Part shown: positions 1-7,227 of the stretch, in pieces | Position numbering within the stretch: the stretch's first letter is position 1 | Layout: the number at the start of each line of letters is the position of its first letter | Virus record (IMG/VR): IMGVR_UViG_3300000553_000158 | Location: 1 to 34,523 of that record | Source of the DNA: a virus | Reading direction: 5' to 3' (one strand) | Length of the DNA: 34,523 nucleotides | Made by a program: the position numbers and the translations under genes | The notes under the pieces: model-generated | Seen by the model: only the letters and a program-made list of their open reading frames with translations | Database searches by the model: none | Told to the model about the DNA's origin: nothing

Positions 1-649
1 CATTAGTTCCTGCTTCGGCTTCTGTACATATATTGTAAAACAGCCCAGATGATCCATTGGGGGTGCTTAAAACCACTGCAGATCCACCAGTACTTAGTAT
101 GGGCTGCACTGACGCCCAAAGTGTATCTGCTTGATTACCAAGAAACGCACACTCATCAACTATTAATCTAGAGGCGGCAACGGACCTACCAGAATCTGAT
201 GCACTTGATACTGCAGTTATTTTTGAATCATTTTCTAATCCAACTGATAATTTATTCCATTCCTTTATAGCTGGCATTTTTTCTTTTATCCAAGCTGGTA
301 AATTTGTTATAAGTAATTTTACTTTATCAATAATACCAACTGCTACTGTTTGTTTCATTGCTATAACTAATGTGGTATGATCAGAATGAAAAATCATAAA
401 CCATGCTTCTAATGCTGCCATTACAGTAGATATACCCATTTGTCTGGATTTTAATATAGCTACTCTTAAATTATCAATACATGTAGTTATAAGATCTTTC
501 TGAAATGGATATAAATCAAATTTTAATTTACCTCTTTTGGGGTGTTGTATAATACAGTATTTAGTAATAAAATAAACAGGATCTTTAGAACATCGTTCCC
601 ATTCTATATCAGTAAGTTTCTTTAAATCTAATTGAGTTTGTGTAGTCAT
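1..649 (-). CDS. terL: Terminase large subunit, N-terminal ATPase part (cut by window edge)
   Basis: This is the motor ATPase that pumps phage DNA into the prohead through the portal. Reading back from the ATG at 647-649 gives 216 open codons to the window edge. Visible motifs are a Walker A variant SRQMGIST (residues 68-75, the gp17-like form), Walker B LIVDE (162-166) with the catalytic Glu, and the coupling motif STPNG (195-199). An adenine-binding-like segment YPFQKDL lies at 48-54. The C-terminal RNase H-fold nuclease would lie outside the window. The gene has its own late-type promoter motif and a terminator-like double hairpin separates it from the upstream minus-strand genes. The family call is firm; the assignment to the T4/gp17-like group rests on the Walker A form. 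Confidence 0.95.
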   Translation of the reverse strand, partial: MTTQTQLDLKKLTDIEWERCSKDPVYFITKYCIIQHPKRGKLKFDLYPFQKDLITTCIDNLRVAILKSRQMGISTVMAALEAWFMIFHSDHTTLVIAMKQTVAVGIIDKVKLLITNLPAWIKEKMPAIKEWNKLSVGLENDSKITAVSSASDSGRSVAASRLIVDECAFLGNQADTLWASVQPILSTGGSAVVLSTPNGSSGLFYNICTEAEAGTN

Positions 650-660
650 TAAATATAGTA

Positions 661-678
661 TATTTTATATAAATATGG
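661..678 (-). promoter_or_regulatory. Late-type promoter motif before terL
   Basis: In the direction of transcription this reads ATATTTATATAAAATA, ending about 11 nt before the terL start codon. The core ATATTTAT followed by an A-rich run is shared with eight other minus-strand sites in this window. It does not match the Bacteroidota housekeeping consensus, so a phage sigma or modified polymerase is inferred. Confidence 0.6.
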
Positions 679-707
679 AATAGTTTAATTTTTTATGATA
701 TAAACAT

Positions 708-766
708 AAAAATAGCGGCACTATGTCCGCTATTCGATTAAGATTTTAATGGAGGTTATCTTAATC
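708..766 (-). terminator. Two tandem hairpins, probable Rho-independent terminator
   Basis: Two perfect inverted repeats lie between the stop at 787 and the terL promoter. The first met by minus-strand transcription pairs 758-766 with 736-744 (9 bp, 13-nt loop). The second pairs 727-734 with 711-718 (8 bp, AATAGCGG/CCGCTATT, 8-nt loop) and is followed on the minus strand by a T-rich stretch (TTTTTATGTTT). The GC-richer second stem plus U-tract fits an intrinsic terminator. Confidence 0.7.
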
Positions 767-786
767 CTATAATTTGTATTTCTAAC

Positions 787-1152
787 TTACCATCTATTAT
801 TTTTTCCATATATTAAACGATCATCTTCTTTCTTACCACGGTGTACTTTATTTTGTAATTCAGAATATTGTTTTGCTTTATCTAAAGTATCAAATACTTT
901 AAAGAAGCTTTGTTTATGTGCCATGGCATCAGCATAAATATATCCATAACCATTTCCTTTAAATGTTTTCATGTATCGTTGTGTTGGATCATTTGGATTT
1001 GTTTCAAATTCGGAATATCTCCATTTATCACCTCCACCACGAGTATAAGCTAGAAATCCAGTTTTCATATCTTCAGTAAATGGTTTTGCATCTTGAAGAA
1101 CACCTTCCGATATAATCTCTTTAATTAATTTTTTTAATTCTGATTTTTTCAT
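787..1152 (-). CDS. Small phage protein with N-terminal LKKLIKEII motif
   Basis: A 121-residue protein of unknown function. It opens with MKKSELKKLIKEIISEG, a basic amphipathic helix that recurs in the next gene upstream (1165-1710) and inside the product of 21669-21995. The remainder is basic and polar, with a GYGYIYADAM segment and a highly charged C-terminus (KVHRGKKEDDRL). The sequence IISE|G at residues 14-18 fits the (L/I)xE|G/A cleavage rule known for the T4 prohead protease, so this could be an internal capsid protein carrying a targeting peptide; that is inference. It lies 12 nt after the stop of the upstream gene in the same operon and is followed by a terminator. Start chosen because the motif begins at this ATG. 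Confidence 0.75.
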   Translation of the reverse strand: MKKSELKKLIKEIISEGVLQDAKPFTEDMKTGFLAYTRGGGDKWRYSEFETNPNDPTQRYMKTFKGNGYGYIYADAMAHKQSFFKVFDTLDKAKQYSELQNKVHRGKKEDDRLIYGKNNRW

Positions 1153-1164
1153 GTTATATTGATT

Positions 1165-1710
1165 TTATATTGTTTTAGCATTTTTCTGGAATACTCCTTG
1201 TTTAATTAAATCAGCTGTTATTCTTGTGGCTGTAAAAGGAAGTACTTTCATCGCCGTCATGATATGCTTGCATGTAACACCTTGTAACTTAGGGTTTCTA
1301 ATCATTGGGGCTCTTGGTTCTGGATATAAAGCATAGCCATGTTTAGTTCCTTTATATTGAAATCCCCAATATAGCCAACTTGGATCTGAACAATCTACTT
1401 TAATATTTCCAGCAATTGCTTTTCTTACTATTTCTAATGGTTGTAGAGTAGAACCAAATTCTTCTATTAATTTAAATAAATCTAATAATTTAATTTCTTG
1501 TCTATATATAATACCTCGTTCTGTTGTATGTGATGGAGTTTCAAAATGTACAATGCCATCTTGTGTAGTTGTAAGATAGTCTAACCCAGGTGTACTATCT
1601 GATTTTCTTTTTATATCTAAAAATCCATCACCTGACATTGCTATAAGATCTTTAGCAGTAAGTTCCTGTATTATTTCTTTAATGAGATGTTTAAGTTCCT
1701 GTTTATTCAC
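1165..1710 (-). CDS. Phage protein with LKxLIKEII N-terminus and SWIM-like C/CKH motif
   Basis: A 181-residue protein of unknown function starting at a GTG (1708-1710); no in-frame ATG is closer. The N-terminus MNKQELKHLIKEIIQEL resembles the start of the following gene. The C-terminal half holds CSDPSWLYWGFQY (from about residue 107) and later TCKH, a layout that recalls SWIM-type zinc-binding domains (CxC...CxH), although the second cysteine is replaced by Asp here. Related segments occur in other phage proteins of unknown role as I remember them. A late-type promoter motif lies 17 nt upstream of the start, so it should be made late, with terL-region functions. A head-internal or packaging role is possible but unproven. 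Confidence 0.75.
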   Translation of the reverse strand: MNKQELKHLIKEIIQELTAKDLIAMSGDGFLDIKRKSDSTPGLDYLTTTQDGIVHFETPSHTTERGIIYRQEIKLLDLFKLIEEFGSTLQPLEIVRKAIAGNIKVDCSDPSWLYWGFQYKGTKHGYALYPEPRAPMIRNPKLQGVTCKHIMTAMKVLPFTATRITADLIKQGVFQKNAKTI

Positions 1711-1719
1711 TATGCAATA

Positions 1720-1736
1720 TTTTTTATATAAATATT
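1720..1736 (-). promoter_or_regulatory. Late-type promoter motif before the 181-residue gene
   Basis: In transcription orientation this reads AATATTTATATAAAAAA, with the ATATTTAT core ending 17 nt before the GTG start. It sits back to back with the early-type promoter of the plus-strand island that begins at 1759. Confidence 0.6.
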
Positions 1737-1758
1737 AGATTAGTTAATTTTTAAAGAA

Positions 1759-1796
1759 AAATTTGGTTATATGATATATTTTTATTAATTTTATGT
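1759..1796 (+). promoter_or_regulatory. Early-type promoter, copy A
   Basis: The element starts AAATTTGGTTATATGATA and ends TTATTAATTTTATG. It carries TTTG at 1762-1765 and TAATTTTA at 1786-1793, 20 nt apart, matching the Bacteroidota -33 TTTG / -7 TAnnTTTG promoter at all but the last base. Two other copies (15575-15612 plus, 7184-7219 minus) align without gaps. Recognition by the host sigma factor during early infection is inferred. Confidence 0.75.
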
Positions 1797-1817
1797 ATAA
1801 TTTAAAAATAAAGAAAA
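1796..1817 (+). promoter_or_regulatory. Conserved translation-start leader, copy 1
   Basis: TATAATTTAAAAATAAAG followed by AAAA and the ATG. Nearly the same leader precedes the starts at 15635 and 16066. There is no Shine-Dalgarno sequence, in line with A-rich initiation regions known in Bacteroidota. Confidence 0.6.
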
Positions 1818-2000
1818 ATGACAACAATTAATTTAGAAAACTATTTACCGGAAGGTGTTGAATTAATACCTCATGATGTCGTATTAGAAGCAATGCAACA
1901 AGTTTGTGTTAAAGTTAAAGAAGCATGTATGAAAGAAGCAAGAGAAGCAGAAGTTTCATATGAATGCGAAGCAATAAATAATAATGTAATTATAAAATAA
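1818..2000 (+). CDS. 60-residue early protein of unknown function
   Basis: First gene of a plus-strand island with its own early-type promoter and conserved A-rich leader, so it is probably made soon after infection. The product is small and acidic with three cysteines (about residues 30, 37, 50) and a helical middle (VCVKVKEACMKEAREAEV); there is no signal peptide or membrane segment. I do not recognise a family. It is separated by only 3 nt from the next gene and sits two genes upstream of a radical SAM enzyme. This arrangement would allow it to be a peptide substrate (RiPP-like precursor), but nothing in the sequence proves it, and it may be an ordinary host-takeover protein. Confidence 0.7.
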   Translation: MTTINLENYLPEGVELIPHDVVLEAMQQVCVKVKEACMKEAREAEVSYECEAINNNVIIK

Positions 2001-2003
2001 TAT

Positions 2004-2288
2004 ATGCAAATACCAAATACATTTGACAATTATCGACAAAGACAATTAGCAAGAGGCTTAGAGACAATGTCTGAAACTGGATATAAAGGATATATTATCA
2101 GATTAAGATGTTATCATTTATCTGGTATACGAGTAACAATAATTAAACAATTAGAATCTGGTAAAAAATTAAAATTGAGAGAAGAAGGTTGGAATTATTA
2201 TGTTCCACTTGATCTCTTAAATAAAATGAAAAATTATATTGATAATTATGAAATTAATTTAATTAATAAATTAAATAAGTTACAATAA
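2004..2288 (+). CDS. 94-residue basic protein of unknown function
   Basis: Middle gene of the plus-strand island, 3 nt after the 60-residue gene and 1 nt before the radical SAM gene, so the three should be co-translated from one mRNA. The protein is basic, with a predicted beta-rich middle (GYKGYIIRLRCYHLSGIRVTI) and a helical, Asn/Lys-rich C-terminus. I looked for a PqqD/RRE-like peptide-binding fold because of the neighbouring radical SAM enzyme but could not recognise its usual motifs. No family assigned. Confidence 0.7.
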   Translation: MQIPNTFDNYRQRQLARGLETMSETGYKGYIIRLRCYHLSGIRVTIIKQLESGKKLKLREEGWNYYVPLDLLNKMKNYIDNYEINLINKLNKLQ

Positions 2289-2289
2289 T

Positions 2290-3261
2290 ATGAACATCAA
2301 AGATTACGAAATTTTCAAATCTAATCATTATTCTGAATTTATTAATAATGGTAAAACTTATCTAATAAATCAAGAACCATATTTAGATGTAGTATTGACT
2401 GATAAATGTAATGCAAATTGTTCATTTTGTATTGCTGATTTAATACATAATAAATTAAATATTAATTTTGAAGTATTAAAAGAAAAGATATTATTTGCAG
2501 TTAATAACATGCAAGTAAAAGAAGTATTATTACTTGGTGGAGAACCAACTGTTAGCAATTTATTATTACCTACCATTAAATTTTTAACTACTTTAAATCT
2601 TAATAAAATCATCATTACTACAAATGGAATTAATATTGCCAAAAATGATACTTATAGAGAATCAATATTAAGTTCCGGTATTACACATTTAAATATATCA
2701 TTTATGAGTAATTGCAATGCACATCAAAAAGATATTGTTAATTCCAATTACATATTATCAATAAATGATTTAAAAATTATAAAAGAATGTGCTGATAAAT
2801 ATAATGTCAAAATTAGAATTAATAACAATATATTTAAAGGTAATAATGATACAATCTATGATATCTTAGATTTTTATGAAAAAATTAAAGATTATTGTCA
2901 TTCAATTAAATTCAGTCCATTATTAAAAGTAGATGCATTTAGTGTAATAGATATTAAAACTAAATGGGTCAATGAACATATATTAACAGATGAAGAATAT
3001 GACAATTTATTTGATTCTGTTATTAGATATTTTAATTATAAAGGAGTACAGGAAATAGTAAATGATGAACAATTTGGATTTGTTAAAAATGTACTACTTC
3101 CTTTTACCACTCCAATAATTTTTAACTATAACCAACATGGGCAAATGATGAATAAAGTTATTAATGAAAATAAAATTAATAATTTAAAAATACTTCCAAA
3201 TGGAGAATTATCATTAAGTTGGAATAGAGAATTAACTGAATATTTCATTAAGACAAATTAG
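2290..3261 (+). CDS. Radical SAM enzyme
   Basis: A 323-residue radical S-adenosylmethionine protein. The [4Fe-4S]-binding CxxxCxxC motif is CNANCSFC at residues 40-47, the SAM-binding GGEPT is at 83-87, and a TTNG strand lies at 110-113, all in the spacing usual for a MoaA/PqqE-type TIM barrel. The tail after about residue 260 has no cysteine cluster, so there is no SPASM or twitch auxiliary cluster domain. QueE is unlikely because that family has a different cysteine spacing. It is the last gene of the early plus-strand island and meets the minus-strand gene 3258-3830 stop to stop with a 4-nt overlap. The substrate is unknown; a small peptide encoded upstream, a nucleotide or a host protein are all possible. 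Confidence 0.9.
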   Translation: MNIKDYEIFKSNHYSEFINNGKTYLINQEPYLDVVLTDKCNANCSFCIADLIHNKLNINFEVLKEKILFAVNNMQVKEVLLLGGEPTVSNLLLPTIKFLTTLNLNKIIITTNGINIAKNDTYRESILSSGITHLNISFMSNCNAHQKDIVNSNYILSINDLKIIKECADKYNVKIRINNNIFKGNNDTIYDILDFYEKIKDYCHSIKFSPLLKVDAFSVIDIKTKWVNEHILTDEEYDNLFDSVIRYFNYKGVQEIVNDEQFGFVKNVLLPFTTPIIFNYNQHGQMMNKVINENKINNLKILPNGELSLSWNRELTEYFIKTN

Positions 3262-3830
3262 AAATTTTTATCAGTAATGGCTTCATGTAATGCTTGTTTC
3301 ATTTTATAATAATCGGCTAAAATTTTAGCTTTAACATGTTCAACTGGCATACCTTCATATATCCAATCTTCTACATCTCCATTTTCTGTAATGTATTGTT
3401 TAGCATCTATATTATTAATATAATCTAATATTTCAGCTTCTGATTGTCCTAAATAAGTTAATATATTTTCTTTTATTTTTTTATCAGAATAGTCATCAAA
3501 TTTACCTTCTGCCATTAATTTAGTATCTTCTTTAATAACACAATCAAAACATTTTCCTCTTAATCCCCAAAATTTTTCATCCAAATGATGATTCATAATT
3601 ATATTACAGGAAGGACAAAATAAAGGAACAGAACATTCTTTCCGCATAGAAGAAAATTTAGTTTTATTACATTTTATACCATCTTTAATAGTCCATACTT
3701 TACCACCTTCTTCCCATTCATCTCCTTCTTTATGATGTACATTATTTTCATATCCAACATGTATTTCTGTGCTGGAAGTATAGTCACCATATAATATGTT
3801 TCTTATTCTGTTTACCTTTATGTTGTCCAT
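3258..3830 (-). CDS. Zinc-ribbon-like phage protein of unknown function
   Basis: A 190-residue protein with two CxxC pairs, CPSC (about residues 72-75) and CFDC (about 94-97), that should bind one zinc ion. Before them lies a KEGDEWEEGGKVWTIKDGIK segment and after them a long helical region. The layout matches conserved proteins I remember from T4-like marine and Bacteroidota phages, but their role is not known to me. It is the last gene of the glycosyltransferase-led operon and ends convergently with the radical SAM gene. No transcription terminator is visible between the two convergent genes. Confidence 0.75.
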   Translation of the reverse strand: MDNIKVNRIRNILYGDYTSSTEIHVGYENNVHHKEGDEWEEGGKVWTIKDGIKCNKTKFSSMRKECSVPLFCPSCNIIMNHHLDEKFWGLRGKCFDCVIKEDTKLMAEGKFDDYSDKKIKENILTYLGQSEAEILDYINNIDAKQYITENGDVEDWIYEGMPVEHVKAKILADYYKMKQALHEAITDKNF

Positions 3831-3842
3831 TGTTTAGTTTAA

Positions 3843-4016
3843 TTATTCGTTAATATAGTTTTCTAAATTTTTAACTGCTTCTATGTATGCTAGTCTTAAT
3901 TCATGAAATTTTTCATCCTCTATGTCATTAAAACTACTATAATACATAAAACAATAATGAAATCCTTCATTATTGATTTTGCTTCGCATATATTCTTTAT
4001 CTTCTAAGTCCATCAT
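3843..4016 (-). CDS. 57-residue acidic protein
   Basis: A short ORF that fills the gap between two listed genes. It starts MMDLEDKEYMRSKI and ends KNLENYINE, with a helical profile and the segment FHYCFMYYSSF in the middle. Its start overlaps the TGA of the upstream gene (ATGA arrangement at 4013-4016), which points to translational coupling, and it ends 12 nt before the next start. I do not recognise a family; size, spacing and overlap support it being real. Confidence 0.65.
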   Translation of the reverse strand: MMDLEDKEYMRSKINNEGFHYCFMYYSSFNDIEDEKFHELRLAYIEAVKNLENYINE

Positions 4017-4264
4017 ACTTCAAATGATCGTTTAGCATTTTTTAAAAATTCCATTATATTATTTACATCTTCTTGGGTTGTTAAAATTACATCGTCTAAT
4101 ACCACTTGATATAATGATGTATTTTTTACTGATACTTTCATGTCTTGATCCATAGTATCGCATTCATATACTTTAGTTTTAATATTTTCATATAAACTAA
4201 ATTCATCTTCTTGACCTTCAATTGGTCTGTCTTTACCTTTAAATGTTTGAATTTCTAACTTCAT
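4013..4264 (-). CDS. 83-residue hypothetical protein
   Basis: A small acidic protein starting MKLEIQTFKGKDRPIEGQ. It has alternating hydrophobic strands (TSLYQVVLDDVILTT) followed by a helix (EDVNNIMEFLKNAKRSF), suggesting a small alpha/beta fold. It lies 3 nt after the upstream glycosyltransferase-fragment gene and overlaps the next gene by 4 nt. Function unknown. Confidence 0.65.
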   Translation of the reverse strand: MKLEIQTFKGKDRPIEGQEDEFSLYENIKTKVYECDTMDQDMKVSVKNTSLYQVVLDDVILTTQEDVNNIMEFLKNAKRSFEV

Positions 4265-4267
4265 TGT

Positions 4268-4756
4268 TTAATTATTTATTGTTTTTAATTGTAAAACTTT
4301 TTCTATTTCTTTAAATATTATATTTGGTGATACATATGCTTTACTGCAATGTTGCGTTTGCTCCCAAATATTAAATTGATCTTTTCTTAAATACTTTCTA
4401 TTTTTTAAAAGATTTATATTTTCTGGATAACCAAATATATTAGGATCACTTTGTGAAAATATAACTATACCTTGTTTATCTAATTTTTCAGAATGAATTA
4501 GATGTGGTAGAAAACTATCAACTGATATCCAAATATCGCATTTATTAACTTCGTCCATTATTTCTTTAAATGTTCTATCATATAAATATTCATCTAGATC
4601 TTTTAATGGAGTTTCTTTTGATGTTAATATCTGAATAATATAATATTCATTTTCTTTTAATAATTTTATTAATTGATCCCAATATGGATAATTCTTTGGA
4701 TTTTCTTTTTGATTTGTTAATTTGTTGCTATATGCAGCAATTAAGATTTTTTTCAT
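4268..4756 (-). CDS. GT9-like glycosyltransferase, C-terminal half
   Basis: A 162-residue protein resembling the C-terminal, nucleotide-sugar-binding half of family-9 glycosyltransferases (heptosyltransferase type). The segment CDIWISVDSFLPHLIHS (from about residue 89) followed by GIVIFSQSDPNIFGYP corresponds to the family pattern of a DSxxxHLA-type helix and then a GPTDP-like loop. The N-terminal half expected of a GT-B fold is missing here, but a matching piece forms the end of the 803-residue product encoded 12 nt upstream. The two may therefore form one split enzyme. The GT9 link is by pattern, not by search, and a stand-alone nucleotide-binding protein remains possible. Confidence 0.65.
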   Translation of the reverse strand: MKKILIAAYSNKLTNQKENPKNYPYWDQLIKLLKENEYYIIQILTSKETPLKDLDEYLYDRTFKEIMDEVNKCDIWISVDSFLPHLIHSEKLDKQGIVIFSQSDPNIFGYPENINLLKNRKYLRKDQFNIWEQTQHCSKAYVSPNIIFKEIEKVLQLKTINN

Positions 4757-4768
4757 TTTAATTTTAAG

Positions 4769-7180
4769 TTACAAATACATTCTTTTATATGCTTCTATTA
4801 TAGATTGGTTCCAGTTATTATTTGCCATAAATAAATATAAATTCCATCTATCTAAATTGCCAAATGTTTGTTGTGCTTCTGCAATAGATGTTAATTTAAT
4901 ATTTTGTCCTTGAAATACTTCTGGATAGCAAACTGATAATATTAAGTTAGGATATTTCTTTTTTATTTCTGGTAAAAGAGATTTAAAAGCATAGTGATCC
5001 CCGATTCCGTTATTCAATACTATATATTTTGTCTCATTTCTAATACCCCAATCTCTTAATTTATCTTTAAAGATTTCTTCATCTTTATTAAACATAGACA
5101 TATCATTATCACTTCTAATACCACCAGTCATTTCATGATAATGCCAAGTAATGCAATTTGGAGTAAATAACAATTTCCATCCAGTTCTCTTCATTTCATA
5201 TGTAAATATAGTTTCCTCTCTAAATCCTTTTGGAGACAATTCCATACAATATCCATGTTTAGCAGCTTCTTTTTTAAATAGAAATGAACTATATAAATGA
5301 TCTACTTCTTTATTATTAAATGCTGTATTTGGTATATACCATTGTTCATTTAATCCTAAAAATATATCTTCTATTTTATTAGAAGCATTTGGATTATGAT
5401 TATAATTTCCTTTTGGGTCTATAATTAATCCAGCCACTGCTCCTATTTTTGAATTATCAATATTAAATAATAATGTTTCCAGTACATCAGGTTCCGGGAC
5501 ATTGTCGTCATCTAATCTCCAGATTAAATTATGTTTAGCTACTTCTAATGTAGTTTGATGATTTTTTACTTGTCCTTGTTTTTGTCCAAATACTACTTTC
5601 CAATCTATTCCTTTCTGATTAAAGATATGTAATATATTTAATATAACTGGAATTTCTCTAATATCTTTTTGTTCTCCATCATCAAAGATAAGTAATTCAT
5701 CAGGAACTATTGTTTGATTTGCAATTGCCATTAAGCATAATGGTAATGTAGTATAATATCTATTCTTAGTAGATATAGAACAAGTAACTTTTTTATCATT
5801 ATTAATTACTGGAAAATTAGTTTGACTATAATTATTAAAACTTGGAGTTTTATAAATTTTCTGTTCAGTATTCCAATCCATTAATAATAAACTAATTTCA
5901 ACCGGATGATTTAAAAAATTGCCATTTTCATCGATAAATGTATAATTAAATTCAGGAAAATCCAATTCAGTTAAACCATGTAATTTATGATGATGTCCCC
6001 AAAATCCTACTGGTTCTTTATATGGAATTGTTAATAATAATTGATTACAATGTTGTTTTAATTTCTGTGCTAATTCTTTACCATTTTCTAAATGTTCAAT
6101 TACTTCAAATGCAATTATAGTATCCCAAAATCCTTCTATAATATCGGTTTCTGCGTTAAATACTTTAAATTGTACATTATCTATATCTCCAAATTGTAAT
6201 TCTGCATATTCTATAATTTTCGGATCATAATCTAAACCTACATATTGTAAATCTTTTACATCTTTAAAATACTTCAATCCATATCCAGATGAGCAACCAA
6301 TTTCAAGAATTTTATTACCTTTAATTTTTTCTTTTGCCCAAGAATATCTAGCATGTTCTCTTGCAGGTACTAAATCTAATTTACCTATTACAGCTCTTTC
6401 AAAATCATTACACAGTTCTAATTTATGATTATGACTACCATATCTATCTATTAATTTTTGTCCATTTGCTTTAAAAATACTATCCCATTCCGGCATTAGA
6501 GTTTTATCATGCATAGTTCCTTCCCCAGGATGAAATATAGGAAAATCACTTATCATCATAGTATCAGTCCAGCTAACAGGACCATCAGGAACTTGATATA
6601 TATGATAACCGGCATTTTCTAATTTAATACAAAAATCAGTATCTTCTCCACCACCTGGTGAAAATATTTCATCTAATAATCCAAATTCATCAAATTTATT
6701 TCTTGGAATCATTACACAAAAGAATATAAGAAATCTCCTATTAATTTCAAAATTAAATCCCATCATTGCACCAGTAGCACCTGTTAATGTATCATTAATA
6801 AATGGTAATTCCATCATATCAATCCAAGCATTAAGATTTTGAGGAAGTAATGTACAATCATTATTAAGTAAAATTACATATTCTCCTAGTGCTGCTTGTA
6901 TACCAATATTAGTAGCTTTAGTATATCCAAGTGGTGCTTCTGACCATATACATTTAGATATAGCTTTTGGATCTTTAAATTTTTGAGTATCTTCTTGAAA
7001 TAATGAATAGTTATTATTAGTTAAATATTCATATGTATTATCTTTACATCCATTTGCAACTACTATTATTTCTACATTTGCTAAATTTGTATATTGGTTT
7101 ATTGATTCCAAACAAGGAGTTAATAAATCGTCGCAATGATTGTATGTAGGGATAATAATAGAGTATTTTATTTTTCTCAT
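4769..7180 (-). CDS. Multidomain GT2 - methyltransferase - GT2 - GT9N-like protein
   Basis: An 803-residue cytoplasmic fusion. Residues 1-240 form a family-2 glycosyltransferase (SIIIPTYN at 7-14, LLNNDC at 104-109, GGGEDTDF at 176-183). Residues 275-420 are a class I SAM methyltransferase (ILEIGCSSGYG at 291-301, FEVIEHLENG at 358-367). Residues 464-705 are a second family-2 glycosyltransferase (RLDDDN at 555-560). The last ~90 residues (YIVLNNGIGDHYAFKSLLPE) look like the start of a family-9 glycosyltransferase. Such enzymes could decorate virion proteins, DNA or host surface sugars; the acceptor is unknown. It leads a five-gene operon under early-type promoter copy C, whose -7 box is so close that the mRNA may be leaderless. 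Confidence 0.88.
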   Translation of the reverse strand: MRKIKYSIIIPTYNHCDDLLTPCLESINQYTNLANVEIIVVANGCKDNTYEYLTNNNYSLFQEDTQKFKDPKAISKCIWSEAPLGYTKATNIGIQAALGEYVILLNNDCTLLPQNLNAWIDMMELPFINDTLTGATGAMMGFNFEINRRFLIFFCVMIPRNKFDEFGLLDEIFSPGGGEDTDFCIKLENAGYHIYQVPDGPVSWTDTMMISDFPIFHPGEGTMHDKTLMPEWDSIFKANGQKLIDRYGSHNHKLELCNDFERAVIGKLDLVPAREHARYSWAKEKIKGNKILEIGCSSGYGLKYFKDVKDLQYVGLDYDPKIIEYAELQFGDIDNVQFKVFNAETDIIEGFWDTIIAFEVIEHLENGKELAQKLKQHCNQLLLTIPYKEPVGFWGHHHKLHGLTELDFPEFNYTFIDENGNFLNHPVEISLLLMDWNTEQKIYKTPSFNNYSQTNFPVINNDKKVTCSISTKNRYYTTLPLCLMAIANQTIVPDELLIFDDGEQKDIREIPVILNILHIFNQKGIDWKVVFGQKQGQVKNHQTTLEVAKHNLIWRLDDDNVPEPDVLETLLFNIDNSKIGAVAGLIIDPKGNYNHNPNASNKIEDIFLGLNEQWYIPNTAFNNKEVDHLYSSFLFKKEAAKHGYCMELSPKGFREETIFTYEMKRTGWKLLFTPNCITWHYHEMTGGIRSDNDMSMFNKDEEIFKDKLRDWGIRNETKYIVLNNGIGDHYAFKSLLPEIKKKYPNLILSVCYPEVFQGQNIKLTSIAEAQQTFGNLDRWNLYLFMANNNWNQSIIEAYKRMYL

Positions 7181-7183
7181 ACT

Positions 7184-7219
7184 ATAAAATTAATAAAAAA
7201 ATATCATATAACCAAATTT
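7184..7219 (-). promoter_or_regulatory. Early-type promoter, copy C
   Basis: On the minus strand it starts AAATTTGGTTATATGATA and ends TTATTAATTTTAT, aligning without gaps to copies A and B. The -7-like box ends only about 4 nt before the ATG at 7180, unlike the ~22-nt leaders of the other two copies. Confidence 0.7.
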
Positions 7220-7227
7220 ATTTTGAA

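Noticed and set aside
2370-2642. Minus-strand ORF opposite the radical SAM gene
   Set aside because: It lies entirely within the radical SAM coding region, whose motifs are intact, and has no motif or leader of its own.
4722-4913. Plus-strand ORF across the junction of two glycosyltransferase genes
   Set aside because: Antisense to the end of one gene and the start of the next; hydrophobic product typical of AT-rich shadow frames.
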